A stretch of 46,163 bases of DNA, taken from assembly GCA_023423335.1 (NCBI GenBank), contig JAFAFU010000034.1:1-46163 (forward strand), in the 5' to 3' direction. Positions 1 to 7,664 of this stretch are shown piece by piece. Source of the DNA: Bacillota bacterium (GTDB lineage Bacteria; Bacillota; Clostridia; Lachnospirales; Lachnospiraceae). The notes under the pieces were generated by a model, which worked only from the letters and a program-made list of their open reading frames with translations, had not been told where the DNA came from and searched no databases. Position 1 is the stretch's first letter. The number at the start of each line of letters is the position of its first letter. The position numbers were made by a program, and so were the translations under genes.

Positions 1-63
1 TTTTAGGTATCGTTCTACCAGTTCTAACTTTACTTCTGGTTTTAACTTTCCTTCTCTAGACAT
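1..63 (-). CDS. Transposase OrfA-like protein, N-terminal fragment (cut by window edge)
   Basis: Twenty-one codons are visible from an ATG at 63 to the window edge, beginning MSREGKLKPEVKLELVERYL. This matches the opening helix of IS3-family OrfA/helix-turn-helix proteins, which typically read M-x-R-K-G-K-x-x-x-E-x-K-L-x-x-V-x-x-Y-L. A GGGGG ribosome binding site lies 7 bases upstream of the ATG. The rest of the gene is outside the window, so neither its integrity nor the exact IS group can be judged. Confidence 0.55.
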   Translation of the reverse strand, partial: MSREGKLKPEVKLELVERYLK

Positions 64-68
64 AGAAA

Positions 69-119
69 TACCCCCATATAGAATTGAATTGTTATATTTC
101 AATGTCCTATATAGGGGTA
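69..119 (-). promoter_or_regulatory. Inverted repeat covering the transposase ribosome binding site
   Basis: Arms at 69-81 and 107-119 are 13 bp with one mismatch. An inner ATTGAA/TTCAAT helix extends the stem. In a minus-strand transcript entering from the hemerythrin side, the right arm would contain the GGGGG ribosome binding site of the transposase frame and hide it. Such hairpins protect many insertion sequences from outside transcription. Confidence 0.5.
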
Positions 120-159
120 GCATATCAGCGGGCCGGTCAAGGGGTATTCGTATTACTTC

Positions 160-549
160 TTATTTTCCGATCTGCTTATCGCTCTCCAGAATGTGGTCCA
201 CCAGCCAGTCATTCAGAAAATCCAGCAGCTCGAGGATGACTTCCTTTTGATTCTCATCCACCGTATCCAGATCATACCGGGCCAGCTTCTCCACAAAAGC
301 ATTATGCTCCATCTTCTGGGTGAACAGCTTCTTATAGCCGATACTGACCATATACTCTTCTTCATTTCTGAAATGGATCGTTGCATATTCCTTAAGGTTA
401 TTCAATATTTCTACTATATAGTCATACTTGTCCGGAATAAATTCATTCGTCATGACCTCATATGCCCTGTCCGCAATTTCAAACAGCTGCCTATGCTCGT
501 TGTCGATGCTTTCAATTCCTGTCTTGTACTCATCCTTAAAAAGATACAT
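160..549 (-). CDS. Bacteriohemerythrin
   Basis: A 129-residue single-domain hemerythrin of the usual length. Family members bind O2 at a non-haem di-iron site in the cytoplasm and are used for oxygen sensing or storage. Iron ligands that can be matched are His19 (in EHRQLF), His59 and Glu63 (HFRNEEE), His82 (EHNAF), His119 and Asp124 (DHILESD). The fifth histidine, expected four residues before His82, is Gln78, and the codon is CAG in the DNA. The site may thus have altered iron or oxygen chemistry. It lies directly downstream of the surface protein gene, with a hairpin between them, and next to an insertion-sequence end. The family call is firm; the function of this variant is open. Confidence 0.9.
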   Translation of the reverse strand: MYLFKDEYKTGIESIDNEHRQLFEIADRAYEVMTNEFIPDKYDYIVEILNNLKEYATIHFRNEEEYMVSIGYKKLFTQKMEHNAFVEKLARYDLDTVDENQKEVILELLDFLNDWLVDHILESDKQIGK

Positions 550-568
550 CTCATATCCCCCTTTGCAA

Positions 569-611
569 AAGTACTCTCAAAAGCATCGTCGCCGTTCTTT
601 TGAGAGTACTT
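569..611 (-). terminator. Rho-independent terminator after the Ig-domain surface protein gene
   Basis: A perfect 15-bp stem (569-583 with 597-611) encloses a 13-base loop and is followed on the minus strand by a short T run. It lies between the stop of the 647-3208 gene and the start of the hemerythrin gene. Only 19 bases separate it from the hemerythrin ATG, so the hairpin may alternatively sit in the hemerythrin leader. Confidence 0.7.
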
Positions 612-646
612 ATATCATTATCTAATGCTCTTATATAGCTCTGCTG

Positions 647-3208
647 TTAGTACGCCACGTAAACACTATACTGCGATGCCATCGCTGATACCTGATTACC
701 ACTGACATCGGTTAAATGATTTTCCGATAAATCAAGCCTGACAACCGACCCGTTGATCGGCATTGAGCCAAGTGTTATGATAACAGAGTTGCCGCTTATC
801 GTAACGGAAGCGGGTAATTCAACCGGAAAAGTTCCGATCTGAGTTACCTTAACTTTTATCGTTCCAATGATTGCTTCACTGAAGCTCATCTTGATCACAT
901 TCAGGGAAACTTTATCATAGGTTGGCTGTTCCGTCATATAAGGTTTCTTGTTATCCTTAAGCTCAACCAGCTTTTTAAATTCTATAATCTCAGAATAGCC
1001 TCCGTTAAAGCCCCGAATCCCCTTAATCGTGATCGGCCTCTCCAATGTCACATCAATTGAACCGTCCGCAACAGTAAGAACAACCGTCGCACCATTCAGC
1101 TTCGTATTCTTAGTTACATCCGCCGATAGGATCGTAACTCCAGGAATATTATAATTTGCTATATTGGTAGCAGATGCTACATCCAGCATATTGGCAAATT
1201 CCAGGTAAATCTGGCTGGGATTCGTTGTGGACTGAATAATTGCATAAGGTCCGGGAAGCTCCATCGCCGATCCTCCGGAATTACTGATGGTAACACTTCT
1301 GCCTAAGCCAAAATTCCTGAAGTTGTCCATTACAAATGCATGCTCTAACATAAAGGTATAGGTTCCGATTAAGGTCATATTACCGATCAGAAGCTTAACT
1401 ATCTTGGGATCTGAGGACTCCATCTTCGTATAGGTAAGGTTCGTTCCCGAGTATATCTCATCCGTTATGGTCACCAGGGAACTGGTGAAAATACCGGAAT
1501 TAGAGGTTACCACTACATTTTCATTATAGGTCAGCGTCAGTATATTCGTCTCCGCGTCAAACTCATAGCTCAGTAAAACCGGGCTGGTCTTATCCGCTGT
1601 AAAATCTACATTGGAGAAACGATACTGCTGGTTGGCTGAAGTATCCGAAGATGATACATTATATCCGTTCCAATAAATGAGATAAACGGTCTGATATCCG
1701 GTTAAAGAGGCATCATAATCAGTGATGGTATAATTAACCTTCTTATTATCAGTGGCATCAACTACACCCGTCACCATACTTCCGCTGTTAACAGACAGAT
1801 ATCCGGGTGACTGGATTGCCCGATCGAAGGTAACGGTAAGTACATTATAAGATGTTCTGGTAATCGTCATCGGTCTAGCCTGAGGCTTCGGTGTTATATC
1901 CGTACGCAGGAATGCCGTTAAGGTAAATGAATCGGGTGCATTTCCGGATAAATCCTTAATGCCACTGAAGGTTACGGAGAAGGTTTTACCATAATCCGTA
2001 CTTGCAATCTTTGACATGTTAATCGTCAGAGACTTCTTATCCGTACTTAATACATAATTCAAACGGTTATTTAAGGTACTTATGGTAACAGGGTCCGCAG
2101 CACCCGTCGCGGAGCCTGAATATAAGGTCGCGTTGGAAACCTTTAAGGTCGATATATCAATTGCTTCATTGAACTGGATGGTTGAGATTAGTCCGGAGTC
2201 ATCCAAAACAATTGCTGTGATAACGGGTCCGGTGGTATCCACATAGGAAATCTGCTTGTAATATTCCTCGATGGCTACTCCGCCGGTGGTTTTGATCTTA
2301 GGGGTAAAGTTAATACCATACTCTCCGTCAAACATATTCTCAGAGGTTATCGTCAATGTCCTGCCATCGGCAGATAAGCCAGCCTTCAATTTGCCGGGGT
2401 CCTTGGCCAATACGCCCTTGATGTTCTTGCGGAGAGTAACCTCTATGCTGTCCAGCAGGGTATTATTGGCTCCGATAACGGTACTGGCCTCGATCGGACT
2501 GTCAAATACCGCCTTAATCTCCGTACTGCCGGTAATCTCGACATTATTCACTGTTGCAGTCGGACTTTTGACTTCAATAATAATGGCATCGTTTACGATA
2601 CTGCTCTTTATATCTGCACTGGAGGTAGACTTTGCTGCCGTTGCCTTTAATATTACTTTTCCTGTTTTTAAGGCCGTAACAATCCCGCTGGAGGAGTCAT
2701 CAATACGGATACAGTCTGCATCGCCGCCGCCGATGGACCAGAAGGTGATATCGGAGGAGCCGGCAGGAACAATATCCCGGTTGAAATTAAACTTCTCCCC
2801 TAACAGCATAATATGGGCTCCGTTCACTTCAACCGCATTATTAATCCGTACTTCACTTGCCGGAACGATTACTTTAACTTTACTGGAGATTGTCTTTGTC
2901 TTGGATGTAGGATAGGTAATCACACATTTGATTGTTGCACTTCCCTTTCCTACGGAAGTAACCAGACCTTTACTGGAGACCTTAGCAACCTTCGTATTAG
3001 AGGAAGACCATTTATATGTACTGCCTGAAACCTTGTCTTTGATTTCAAGTTGATGGGCCACGCCCTCTCCCACGATTTCAAAGGTGCTTTCCGTAAATGT
3101 CGGAGTCGCTGCTGCCAATGCTTTGGCTTCACTCGGATTCACTACAAATGATATCAGTAATACCAACGATAGAATCAGAGTGAATTTCCTGCCGTAACTT
3201 TTTTTCAT
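647..3208 (-). CDS. Secreted Ig-like (Big_2 / SbsA-type) surface protein
   Basis: An 853-residue exported protein. Residues 1-30 form a Sec signal peptide (KK-rich start, LILSLVLLISFVV core, cleavage near AKALA). A bacterial Ig-like Big_2 domain follows at about residues 35-115, with the typical WSSSNTKVAKVSSKGLVTSV core. Several SbsA/invasin-like beta-sandwich repeats follow, each opening with D-[TKN]-[TK]-x-P and containing an F-[ND]-E/R-A-[IV] strand; four are recognisable at about 325, 435, 585 and 770. There is no LPXTG motif, SLH domain or membrane anchor, so it is either released or bound non-covalently. It has its own promoter and a long structured leader. Role inferred: adhesion or cell-surface structure. 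Confidence 0.8.
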   Translation of the reverse strand: MKKSYGRKFTLILSLVLLISFVVNPSEAKALAAATPTFTESTFEIVGEGVAHQLEIKDKVSGSTYKWSSSNTKVAKVSSKGLVTSVGKGSATIKCVITYPTSKTKTISSKVKVIVPASEVRINNAVEVNGAHIMLLGEKFNFNRDIVPAGSSDITFWSIGGGDADCIRIDDSSSGIVTALKTGKVILKATAAKSTSSADIKSSIVNDAIIIEVKSPTATVNNVEITGSTEIKAVFDSPIEASTVIGANNTLLDSIEVTLRKNIKGVLAKDPGKLKAGLSADGRTLTITSENMFDGEYGINFTPKIKTTGGVAIEEYYKQISYVDTTGPVITAIVLDDSGLISTIQFNEAIDISTLKVSNATLYSGSATGAADPVTISTLNNRLNYVLSTDKKSLTINMSKIASTDYGKTFSVTFSGIKDLSGNAPDSFTLTAFLRTDITPKPQARPMTITRTSYNVLTVTFDRAIQSPGYLSVNSGSMVTGVVDATDNKKVNYTITDYDASLTGYQTVYLIYWNGYNVSSSDTSANQQYRFSNVDFTADKTSPVLLSYEFDAETNILTLTYNENVVVTSNSGIFTSSLVTITDEIYSGTNLTYTKMESSDPKIVKLLIGNMTLIGTYTFMLEHAFVMDNFRNFGLGRSVTISNSGGSAMELPGPYAIIQSTTNPSQIYLEFANMLDVASATNIANYNIPGVTILSADVTKNTKLNGATVVLTVADGSIDVTLERPITIKGIRGFNGGYSEIIEFKKLVELKDNKKPYMTEQPTYDKVSLNVIKMSFSEAIIGTIKVKVTQIGTFPVELPASVTISGNSVIITLGSMPINGSVVRLDLSENHLTDVSGNQVSAMASQYSVYVAY

Positions 3209-3410
3209 TCTACCTTCCTCCTATGTTTTTGTCTCATGTTCCGGGCTGCTTTGCCGGCCGCCCGTCCATTGTGCCAGGTGCTCCCGATTAAGCACATGCT
3301 AACCAAACATATCTGCCCTTTGCATTAGTTTGTGCCAGGTGTGTTTACACGCTTTGATGACACCGGCACAAACTTCAAAGTGCGAATTATGCTTTTTATA
3401 ATTCACACTA
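3209..3410 (-). promoter_or_regulatory. Long structured 5' leader of the surface protein gene
   Basis: About 200 bases separate the predicted start site (near 3410) from the ATG at 3208. The leader contains an 11-bp hairpin (about 3380-3409), then a long hairpin whose arms at about 3328-3341 and 3361-3373 carry TTGTGCCAGGTG and its inverse CACCGGCACAA. A second direct copy of TTGTGCCAGGTG lies at 3269-3280, and a GC-rich hairpin at about 3242-3266. I do not recognise a known riboswitch. GGAGG precedes the ATG. Confidence 0.5.
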
Positions 3411-3416
3411 CTATAT

Positions 3417-3445
3417 ATAGTATCATAACAATTATTTTTTGTCAA
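3417..3445 (-). promoter_or_regulatory. SigA-type promoter of the surface protein gene
   Basis: On the minus strand TTGACA (3445-3440) and TACTAT (3422-3417) are separated by exactly 17 bases. The start site would be near 3410. Confidence 0.7.
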
Positions 3446-3509
3446 AATCTTGTCGCAATGCTTAATATTTTCTTAAGAACCAAAAATTGGGTAACAGAGG
3501 TGCCGGTAC

Positions 3510-4712
3510 TCATATTCGTTTATCATCGTTTCTGGGCCGTTTGCAGAAGACCCGGTCACGGGACATCACCTGGTGATAGACCTGCTCAACCCGCCTGGCA
3601 AATTCATCGGTGGAAAATTTATTTACGCTGTTTTTCGCATTGACTGAATAATCGGTCTCTTTGTCCAAGTACAAAATCCGGTCAAGACCATGGTACAAGC
3701 CCTCTTTATCTGTAAACATATATCCGTTCACCCCCTGCACCAGGATATCCTCAAGACATTTATCCTCCCTGGCAACTACGGGCACTCCGGAGGCTAAGGC
3801 CTCAATATAAGTCAGCCCCTGGGTTTCACTTTGGGACGCACTGACAAACACATCTCCCAGTCTGTAAAATAGTCCGATGGTATCCCAGGGCTTCGCCCCG
3901 GTAAAGGTAAACCGGTCCTTGAGCTTTAGCCGTTCCGCAAGACTCTTTAATTTTTCCAGAGCCGGCCCGCTTCCAACCACGACAAACACCGCATCCTCCC
4001 GTTTCTTCATATACTCCGGCATAGCCCGGATAACCTCCTCTAGGTTTTTTTCCTGGGAGACCCGGCCGAGGTACAGCAGGACCTTTTGCTCCGGCAGAAT
4101 TCCATATTGCTTCTTTAAGGAAGCAACCTCCTCCGCGGAATAATTGGAACGGTCAAATTTATGCAGGTCAATACCGGTAGGTATTACGGATATCTCCTTA
4201 TGGACATGATATCTCGTCAGCAGCTGCTTTGTCTTCTCGGTAGGTACAATTACCTGCTCTACCGTATTGCAGCAGACCTTGGAATAGGTTCTTGCAAACG
4301 CCTTGGCTCTCCGGTCCAAAGCCTTAAACCGGGTAAGGTAATGGGTATAATCTTCATAGATGGTATGATAGGTATGGACGATCGGCAGCTTCAGCTCCCT
4401 TGCCATAATTCTTCCGAAGATGCCCAGAGAAAATTCCGTCTGTGTATGGATGATATCCAGATTCAATTTCTTAATCAGGGATGCCAGCTTCCGCTGGTAG
4501 AACAGTCCGACCCTCCGTTCGGTGATAAACAGGAAGGGAATACTGGGGACCCGGAATACATTCAGCTCACGCTCCGGTGCACCCGGCGTTGTGGTTGTAA
4601 AAACATAGACATTATGGCCTCTTCTTTCAAGTTCGTTTTTTAACATATAGGACGAAGTCGCTACTCCGTTTATCTCCGGATAATAAGTCTCCGTAAATAT
4701 ACCGATATTCAA
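3510..4712 (-). CDS. Glycosyltransferase family 4, diacylglycerol glucosyltransferase-like
   Basis: A GT-B fold retaining glycosyltransferase of about 400 residues. The N-terminus (NIGIFTETYYPEINGVATS) and the nucleotide-sugar half (LLYLGRVSQEKN, then SETQGLTYIEALASGVPVV with the E-x7-E signature) match the GT4 subgroup that glucosylates diacylglycerol for membrane glycolipids or lipoteichoic-acid anchors. The substrate is inferred. I place the start at a TTG (4712) because GGAGG lies 8 bases upstream and the protein then begins at the conserved first beta strand. The ATG at 4754 would be at or next to the predicted transcription start and would add 14 unconserved residues. It is monocistronic, with its own promoter and a strong terminator upstream. 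Confidence 0.8.
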   Translation of the reverse strand: MNIGIFTETYYPEINGVATSSYMLKNELERRGHNVYVFTTTTPGAPERELNVFRVPSIPFLFITERRVGLFYQRKLASLIKKLNLDIIHTQTEFSLGIFGRIMARELKLPIVHTYHTIYEDYTHYLTRFKALDRRAKAFARTYSKVCCNTVEQVIVPTEKTKQLLTRYHVHKEISVIPTGIDLHKFDRSNYSAEEVASLKKQYGILPEQKVLLYLGRVSQEKNLEEVIRAMPEYMKKREDAVFVVVGSGPALEKLKSLAERLKLKDRFTFTGAKPWDTIGLFYRLGDVFVSASQSETQGLTYIEALASGVPVVAREDKCLEDILVQGVNGYMFTDKEGLYHGLDRILYLDKETDYSVNAKNSVNKFSTDEFARRVEQVYHQVMSRDRVFCKRPRNDDKRI

Positions 4713-4762
4713 TGTGTATTCCTCCCTTTCCCTCACTCCTGAGCCAGTTGTCATACTTCCTC

Positions 4763-4791
4763 ATTTTATGATATCCGGACGATTCTGTAAA
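4763..4791 (-). promoter_or_regulatory. SigA-type promoter of the GT4 gene
   Basis: TTTACA (4791-4786), a 17-base spacer and TAAAAT (4768-4763) on the minus strand. Initiation near 4756 supports the downstream TTG start at 4712. Confidence 0.65.
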
Positions 4792-4823
4792 GATAGCACA
4801 CGGGATTTTTTACTGCTATAAAA

Positions 4824-4871
4824 AGTCCCTGGAAAGAATAGATATTATAATATCTATTCTTTCCAGGGACT
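4824..4871 (-). terminator. Terminator after the xylanase gene: perfect 48-bp palindrome
   Basis: The two 24-base arms (4824-4847 and 4848-4871) are exact reverse complements, and a T run follows on the minus strand. It starts 24 bases after the xylanase stop. The absence of any unpaired loop is unusual. Confidence 0.85.
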
Positions 4872-4895
4872 GAATAATTATCAAGGATTTATTCT

Positions 4896-6143
4896 TTAAT
4901 AAAGAGGGATATCCGGGTCCTGAATAACTCCGAAATAAGCCGGTTTCTTCTCGAAATTGGCATCAAAAAGCAGCGGATAGGTTGGCTGGTTTGGTTTATT
5001 CAACCAGGATCGGTCGTCCGTGGTTCCCCAGAAGGTAACGTTTGTCAGCTTAATTCCGTCATCCACCCACTTCTTGTAGAACAGGAACAATCTCCTGTAT
5101 TTCATTGCCTGTTTCATATAATCTTCCTCGGTATTGGTAGGCATAGTCATGTCGAGCTCGGTTACCTGAAGCTCTAAGCCAAGCTCCGCCAGGGAACGGG
5201 AGGTAGAATCAACATCACTTAGGGACGGGGAATCCACGCCGATATGAGTCTGCATTCCGATACCGTCAATGTTGCCCTGCTCCTGAATCTTTGCCACCAG
5301 TTTCTTTATAGCAGCTGCCTTCAAGGAATTCTCCGTACCATAATCATTATAGAACAGTCCGACATCCGGATCAGCATATTTCCTTGCATATTCGAAAGCC
5401 TTTTCAATATATTCGTCACCGATGATCTGATACCAGTAGCTGCCTTCGGTACGAAGTCCATCCGGATGGCCATTGCCGATCTCAATTGCTTCATTTACTA
5501 CGTCCCAGGCGTAGATAATGCCGGGATAGTTGGTCTGGCAATATTCCAGTACCTGTTTAATATAATTCTCCATACGTTTCAGCATGATTTCCTTAGATAC
5601 AAAAGGCGCATCCGCCTTCATGGAATAACCTTCCGTAAATAGCCAGCGAGGGGTCTGGCTATGCCATACGAGAGTATGTCCTCTCATCTTCAGTCCGTTA
5701 TTCTTCGCAAATTTCAATGCCGCATCCAATGCATTGTAGTTAATTGCCGGACTCTCGTTATATTTCGGGTCTGAGCTTGAGGTCATATAATCCAGCAGAG
5801 AATTCGGCTTCATCTCATTTTCCATTGTAAGGCTGTTAAAATGAGTCGTGACGATACCTGAAACTGCGGGATTACTCATACCGTTGCTGCCAAGTACTGC
5901 TCCTACTGTGAAATAATCCGCATATACGTCTTTTATAACCGCCGTCTTATAATCAATAGGAACCGGTGTAGGTGTTGGGGTGGGTGCTGCAGTGGCAGCA
6001 GGTGCTTCTGTCGGGGTTACCTGGGCCTCCGGTGCTGCCGTCGGTGTGGGGTCTGCGGTGGCATTATTGCTGCCACAGCCTGTAAAAGCTGTCACTACCA
6101 TGGTTAAAACCACAAGTAATGATATTCTCTTTCTGTAATGCAT
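4896..6143 (-). CDS. GH10 endo-1,4-beta-xylanase, lipoprotein
   Basis: Hydrolyses internal beta-1,4 bonds of xylan outside the cell. With the start at 6143 (ATG 8 bases after GGGAGGAG) the protein has 415 residues. It has a lipoprotein signal peptide with lipobox AFTGC (Cys at about 24) and a Thr/Pro/Ala-rich linker to about residue 70. The complete GH10 barrel includes the acid/base Glu in DVVNEA and the nucleophile Glu in TELD. The conserved GHTLVWHSQ and GIGMQTH strands are also present. The longer frame to 6200 would begin upstream of the predicted transcription start, so I reject it. It lies alone between a strong terminator and a divergent promoter region. An 11-bp palindrome upstream suggests control by a LacI-family repressor. 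Confidence 0.95.
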   Translation of the reverse strand: MHYRKRISLLVVLTMVVTAFTGCGSNNATADPTPTAAPEAQVTPTEAPAATAAPTPTPTPVPIDYKTAVIKDVYADYFTVGAVLGSNGMSNPAVSGIVTTHFNSLTMENEMKPNSLLDYMTSSSDPKYNESPAINYNALDAALKFAKNNGLKMRGHTLVWHSQTPRWLFTEGYSMKADAPFVSKEIMLKRMENYIKQVLEYCQTNYPGIIYAWDVVNEAIEIGNGHPDGLRTEGSYWYQIIGDEYIEKAFEYARKYADPDVGLFYNDYGTENSLKAAAIKKLVAKIQEQGNIDGIGMQTHIGVDSPSLSDVDSTSRSLAELGLELQVTELDMTMPTNTEEDYMKQAMKYRRLFLFYKKWVDDGIKLTNVTFWGTTDDRSWLNKPNQPTYPLLFDANFEKKPAYFGVIQDPDIPLY

Positions 6144-6190
6144 TATGTATTTCTCCTCCCTTAGAACTGATCCACTATGTTCATTTATAC

Positions 6191-6219
6191 ACAATAACAA
6201 AAAAGAGAGATAATGTCAA
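6191..6219 (-). promoter_or_regulatory. SigA-type promoter of the xylanase gene
   Basis: TTGACA (6219-6214), a 17-base spacer and TATTGT (6196-6191) on the minus strand. Start expected near 6184, leaving a leader of about 40 bases. Confidence 0.65.
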
Positions 6220-6231
6220 TTGTTTCGAAGA

Positions 6232-6242
6232 GAAACGGTTTC
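6232..6242. promoter_or_regulatory. Palindromic operator candidate upstream of the xylanase promoter
   Basis: GAAACGGTTTC is a perfect palindrome around a central base, 12 bases upstream of the -35 box. A further GTTTC/GAAAC arm lies alongside (6222-6226). The shape resembles LacI/GalR-family operators, which often control xylan genes. The regulator is not in the window. Confidence 0.4.
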
Positions 6243-6339
6243 CCTGTAAAAAATAGCAATATATTCAAATATATATAATATTTTACTTTATTTTTTAGCA
6301 AATCAGAATTATAATAATAGAATAGTATATAATTATTAA

Positions 6340-6377
6340 CAAGTTGAATTGACAAGCCAATTCACTTGTCATAAATA
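6340..6377 (+). promoter_or_regulatory. Promoter with overlapping palindrome for the small acidic membrane protein
   Basis: TTGACA (6349-6354), a 17-base spacer and TAAATA (6372-6377). An inverted repeat, CAAG-T-TGAATTG / CAATTCA-CTTG (6340-6368), overlaps the -35 box and most of the spacer, a position expected for a repressor site. A 200-bp divergent region separates it from the xylanase gene. Confidence 0.5.
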
Positions 6378-6400
6378 TTATGAAAGGATGATATCACAAT

Positions 6401-6667
6401 ATGAAGAAATTTGGTAAGTTTGTTTTCGGTACTCTTTCAATTGCTACCCTTGCTGCGGGTGCTTATTATCTCTATAAGAATGTAATCAAGAAGGACTCCT
6501 CAGATGATTTTGATGAATTTGAAGATGACTTTGAAGAATTTGATACAGAGGATGAGGATGAGAAGGATGCCGAGGGCAGAGAATATGTATCCATCAACAT
6601 CACTTCCGAGGAAGATGCAGCACAGACGGCCGCTGAGGCTCCGGAGCTTCCTGCGGATGAGCTGTAA
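6401..6667 (+). CDS. Small membrane-anchored acidic protein, unknown function
   Basis: An 88-residue protein. Residues 5-23 form a single hydrophobic segment (FVFGTLSIATLAAGAYYLY). It is followed by a short basic stretch and then a very acidic tail, where about half of residues 33-60 are Asp or Glu. The layout of one N-terminal helix followed by a charged tail resembles YtxH-type stress proteins, but I see no firm family signature. The start ATG follows AAAGGAT. It is one of only two plus-strand genes. It has its own promoter with a palindrome and ends in a two-way terminator shared with the anti-sigma gene. Translation is very likely real because the frame, promoter and terminator agree. Confidence 0.75.
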   Translation: MKKFGKFVFGTLSIATLAAGAYYLYKNVIKKDSSDDFDEFEDDFEEFDTEDEDEKDAEGREYVSINITSEEDAAQTAAEAPELPADEL

Positions 6668-6683
6668 TTGATTTGTTTATAGT

Positions 6684-6719
6684 AAAAATGGATTGACCCT
6701 ATGGGCCAATCCATTTTTT
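6684..6719. terminator. Bidirectional terminator between convergent genes
   Basis: AAAAATGGATTG pairs with CAATCCATTTTTT, with an inner CCC/GGG and a three-base loop. A runs on one side and T runs on the other allow it to stop both the plus-strand small gene and the minus-strand anti-sigma gene. Confidence 0.8.
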
Positions 6720-6728
6720 ATTGATTTC

Positions 6729-7664
6729 TCATTCAAACCAGGCTCCGAGCTCCTGCCTGAGATAATCCGGAGCAGAAACCTGATAGCTTTTTACTTCCGT
6801 AATATCTCCTGCCTGAGATTCAGTTTTAACCATATTATATTTGACAGAAACGGTAATGCTCTCATCCCTGCTGCTGATCGTAATGGTATAATCCCCTTCG
6901 CCAGCCGGACCTGTGCTGTCCGTAAAAGTATAGCTCTCCATCTGAAGAAAGAACCTGTCGATATCCTCTCTATCATTTAATACCACGATGTTCCCGCCGG
7001 CAGCCTCTGAAATCGCTACGGTTTCTGCTGCCTCCGGTAAGATCTTACAGATCTCTCTGAACATCAGGAACCGACTGTCACCCTCTGCGTTCGGTTCGGA
7101 AGGCATACCGTTTGTCGTAGTCACTCCGAAAGAGACCTCTTCTTCCATCATAGCCTCACTGCTGCCGCTTTTCGCAGCGGAGTCCATGGTTGATTTCTGA
7201 TCAAATCCATCCTTATATAACTGAGGCGCACTTTCATCCACCTTCAATGCGGATTCCATATCAGCACTCCCATTATCCTGATCAATGCTGCCCTCAGCGG
7301 CAGTACCTTCCGGCGCTGCCATGTTATAGCCGCTGCTCCTGTCCCCGGACATCTTAGCGTTATCTGACTTGCTTCCCATCCGGCCAAGGCCGTTATAACC
7401 AATGATCAGGATTAAGCCCGCCGCTGCTACTACGGCAATGTTCCGGGTATAGCGTAACCAGGGAATTACCTTCCGCTCCTGCTTCTTTACCGTATCCGAA
7501 GCCGCCAGGGCTTCCTTGGACTGATTTTTGATTGCCAGCAGAGTTCTATTAATTAAATCCTCTGACACGCTGATCCCTTCCATATCAAGAGAAGTGTTCA
7601 GATGTGATTTTATATTCAATTCATCAATTTCATAATTATTGCTTTTTCTTTGATCAAAACTCAT
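6729..7664 (-). CDS. Membrane-spanning anti-sigma factor
   Basis: A 311-residue protein starting inside the ECF sigma gene (11-base overlap), so the two are translationally coupled. A cytoplasmic N-terminal part of about 85 residues (DELNIKSHLNTSLD, then SEDLINRTLLAI) precedes one membrane helix at about 90-108 (IAVVAAAGLILIIGYNGL). An external part follows. It is first a flexible Asp/Glu/Ser/Met-rich stretch (110-190), then a compact C-terminal domain from about 200 to the end. This is the classical layout of anti-sigma factors that hold an ECF sigma at the membrane. No zinc ZAS motif (H-x3-C-x2-C) is present. The external domain is the presumed sensor; its signal is unknown. Confidence 0.75.
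   Translation of the reverse strand: MSFDQRKSNNYEIDELNIKSHLNTSLDMEGISVSEDLINRTLLAIKNQSKEALAASDTVKKQERKVIPWLRYTRNIAVVAAAGLILIIGYNGLGRMGSKSDNAKMSGDRSSGYNMAAPEGTAAEGSIDQDNGSADMESALKVDESAPQLYKDGFDQKSTMDSAAKSGSSEAMMEEEVSFGVTTTNGMPSEPNAEGDSRFLMFREICKILPEAAETVAISEAAGGNIVVLNDREDIDRFFLQMESYTFTDSTGPAGEGDYTITISSRDESITVSVKYNMVKTESQAGDITEVKSYQVSAPDYLRQELGAWFE

Larger units (their letters stand above)
1..122 (-). mobile_element. End of an IS3-like insertion sequence (partial)
   Basis: The left edge carries the start of a small helix-turn-helix transposase-type reading frame (63 to 1) preceded on the minus strand by a terminus-like sequence. Read on the minus strand it begins TGCTACCCCTATATAGGACA (122 to 103). 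A TG start and a CCCC-TATA-rich tip are typical of IS3/IS150-group ends, but this is from memory of the family and the other end is outside the window. The boundary at 122 is therefore an inference. Confidence 0.45.

Noticed and set aside
3209..3410. Cyclic-di-GMP (GEMM) riboswitch in the surface protein leader
   Set aside because: GCAAAG-like strings occur, but the ordered GCAAACC and GACGCAAAGCC blocks and their stems are not present.
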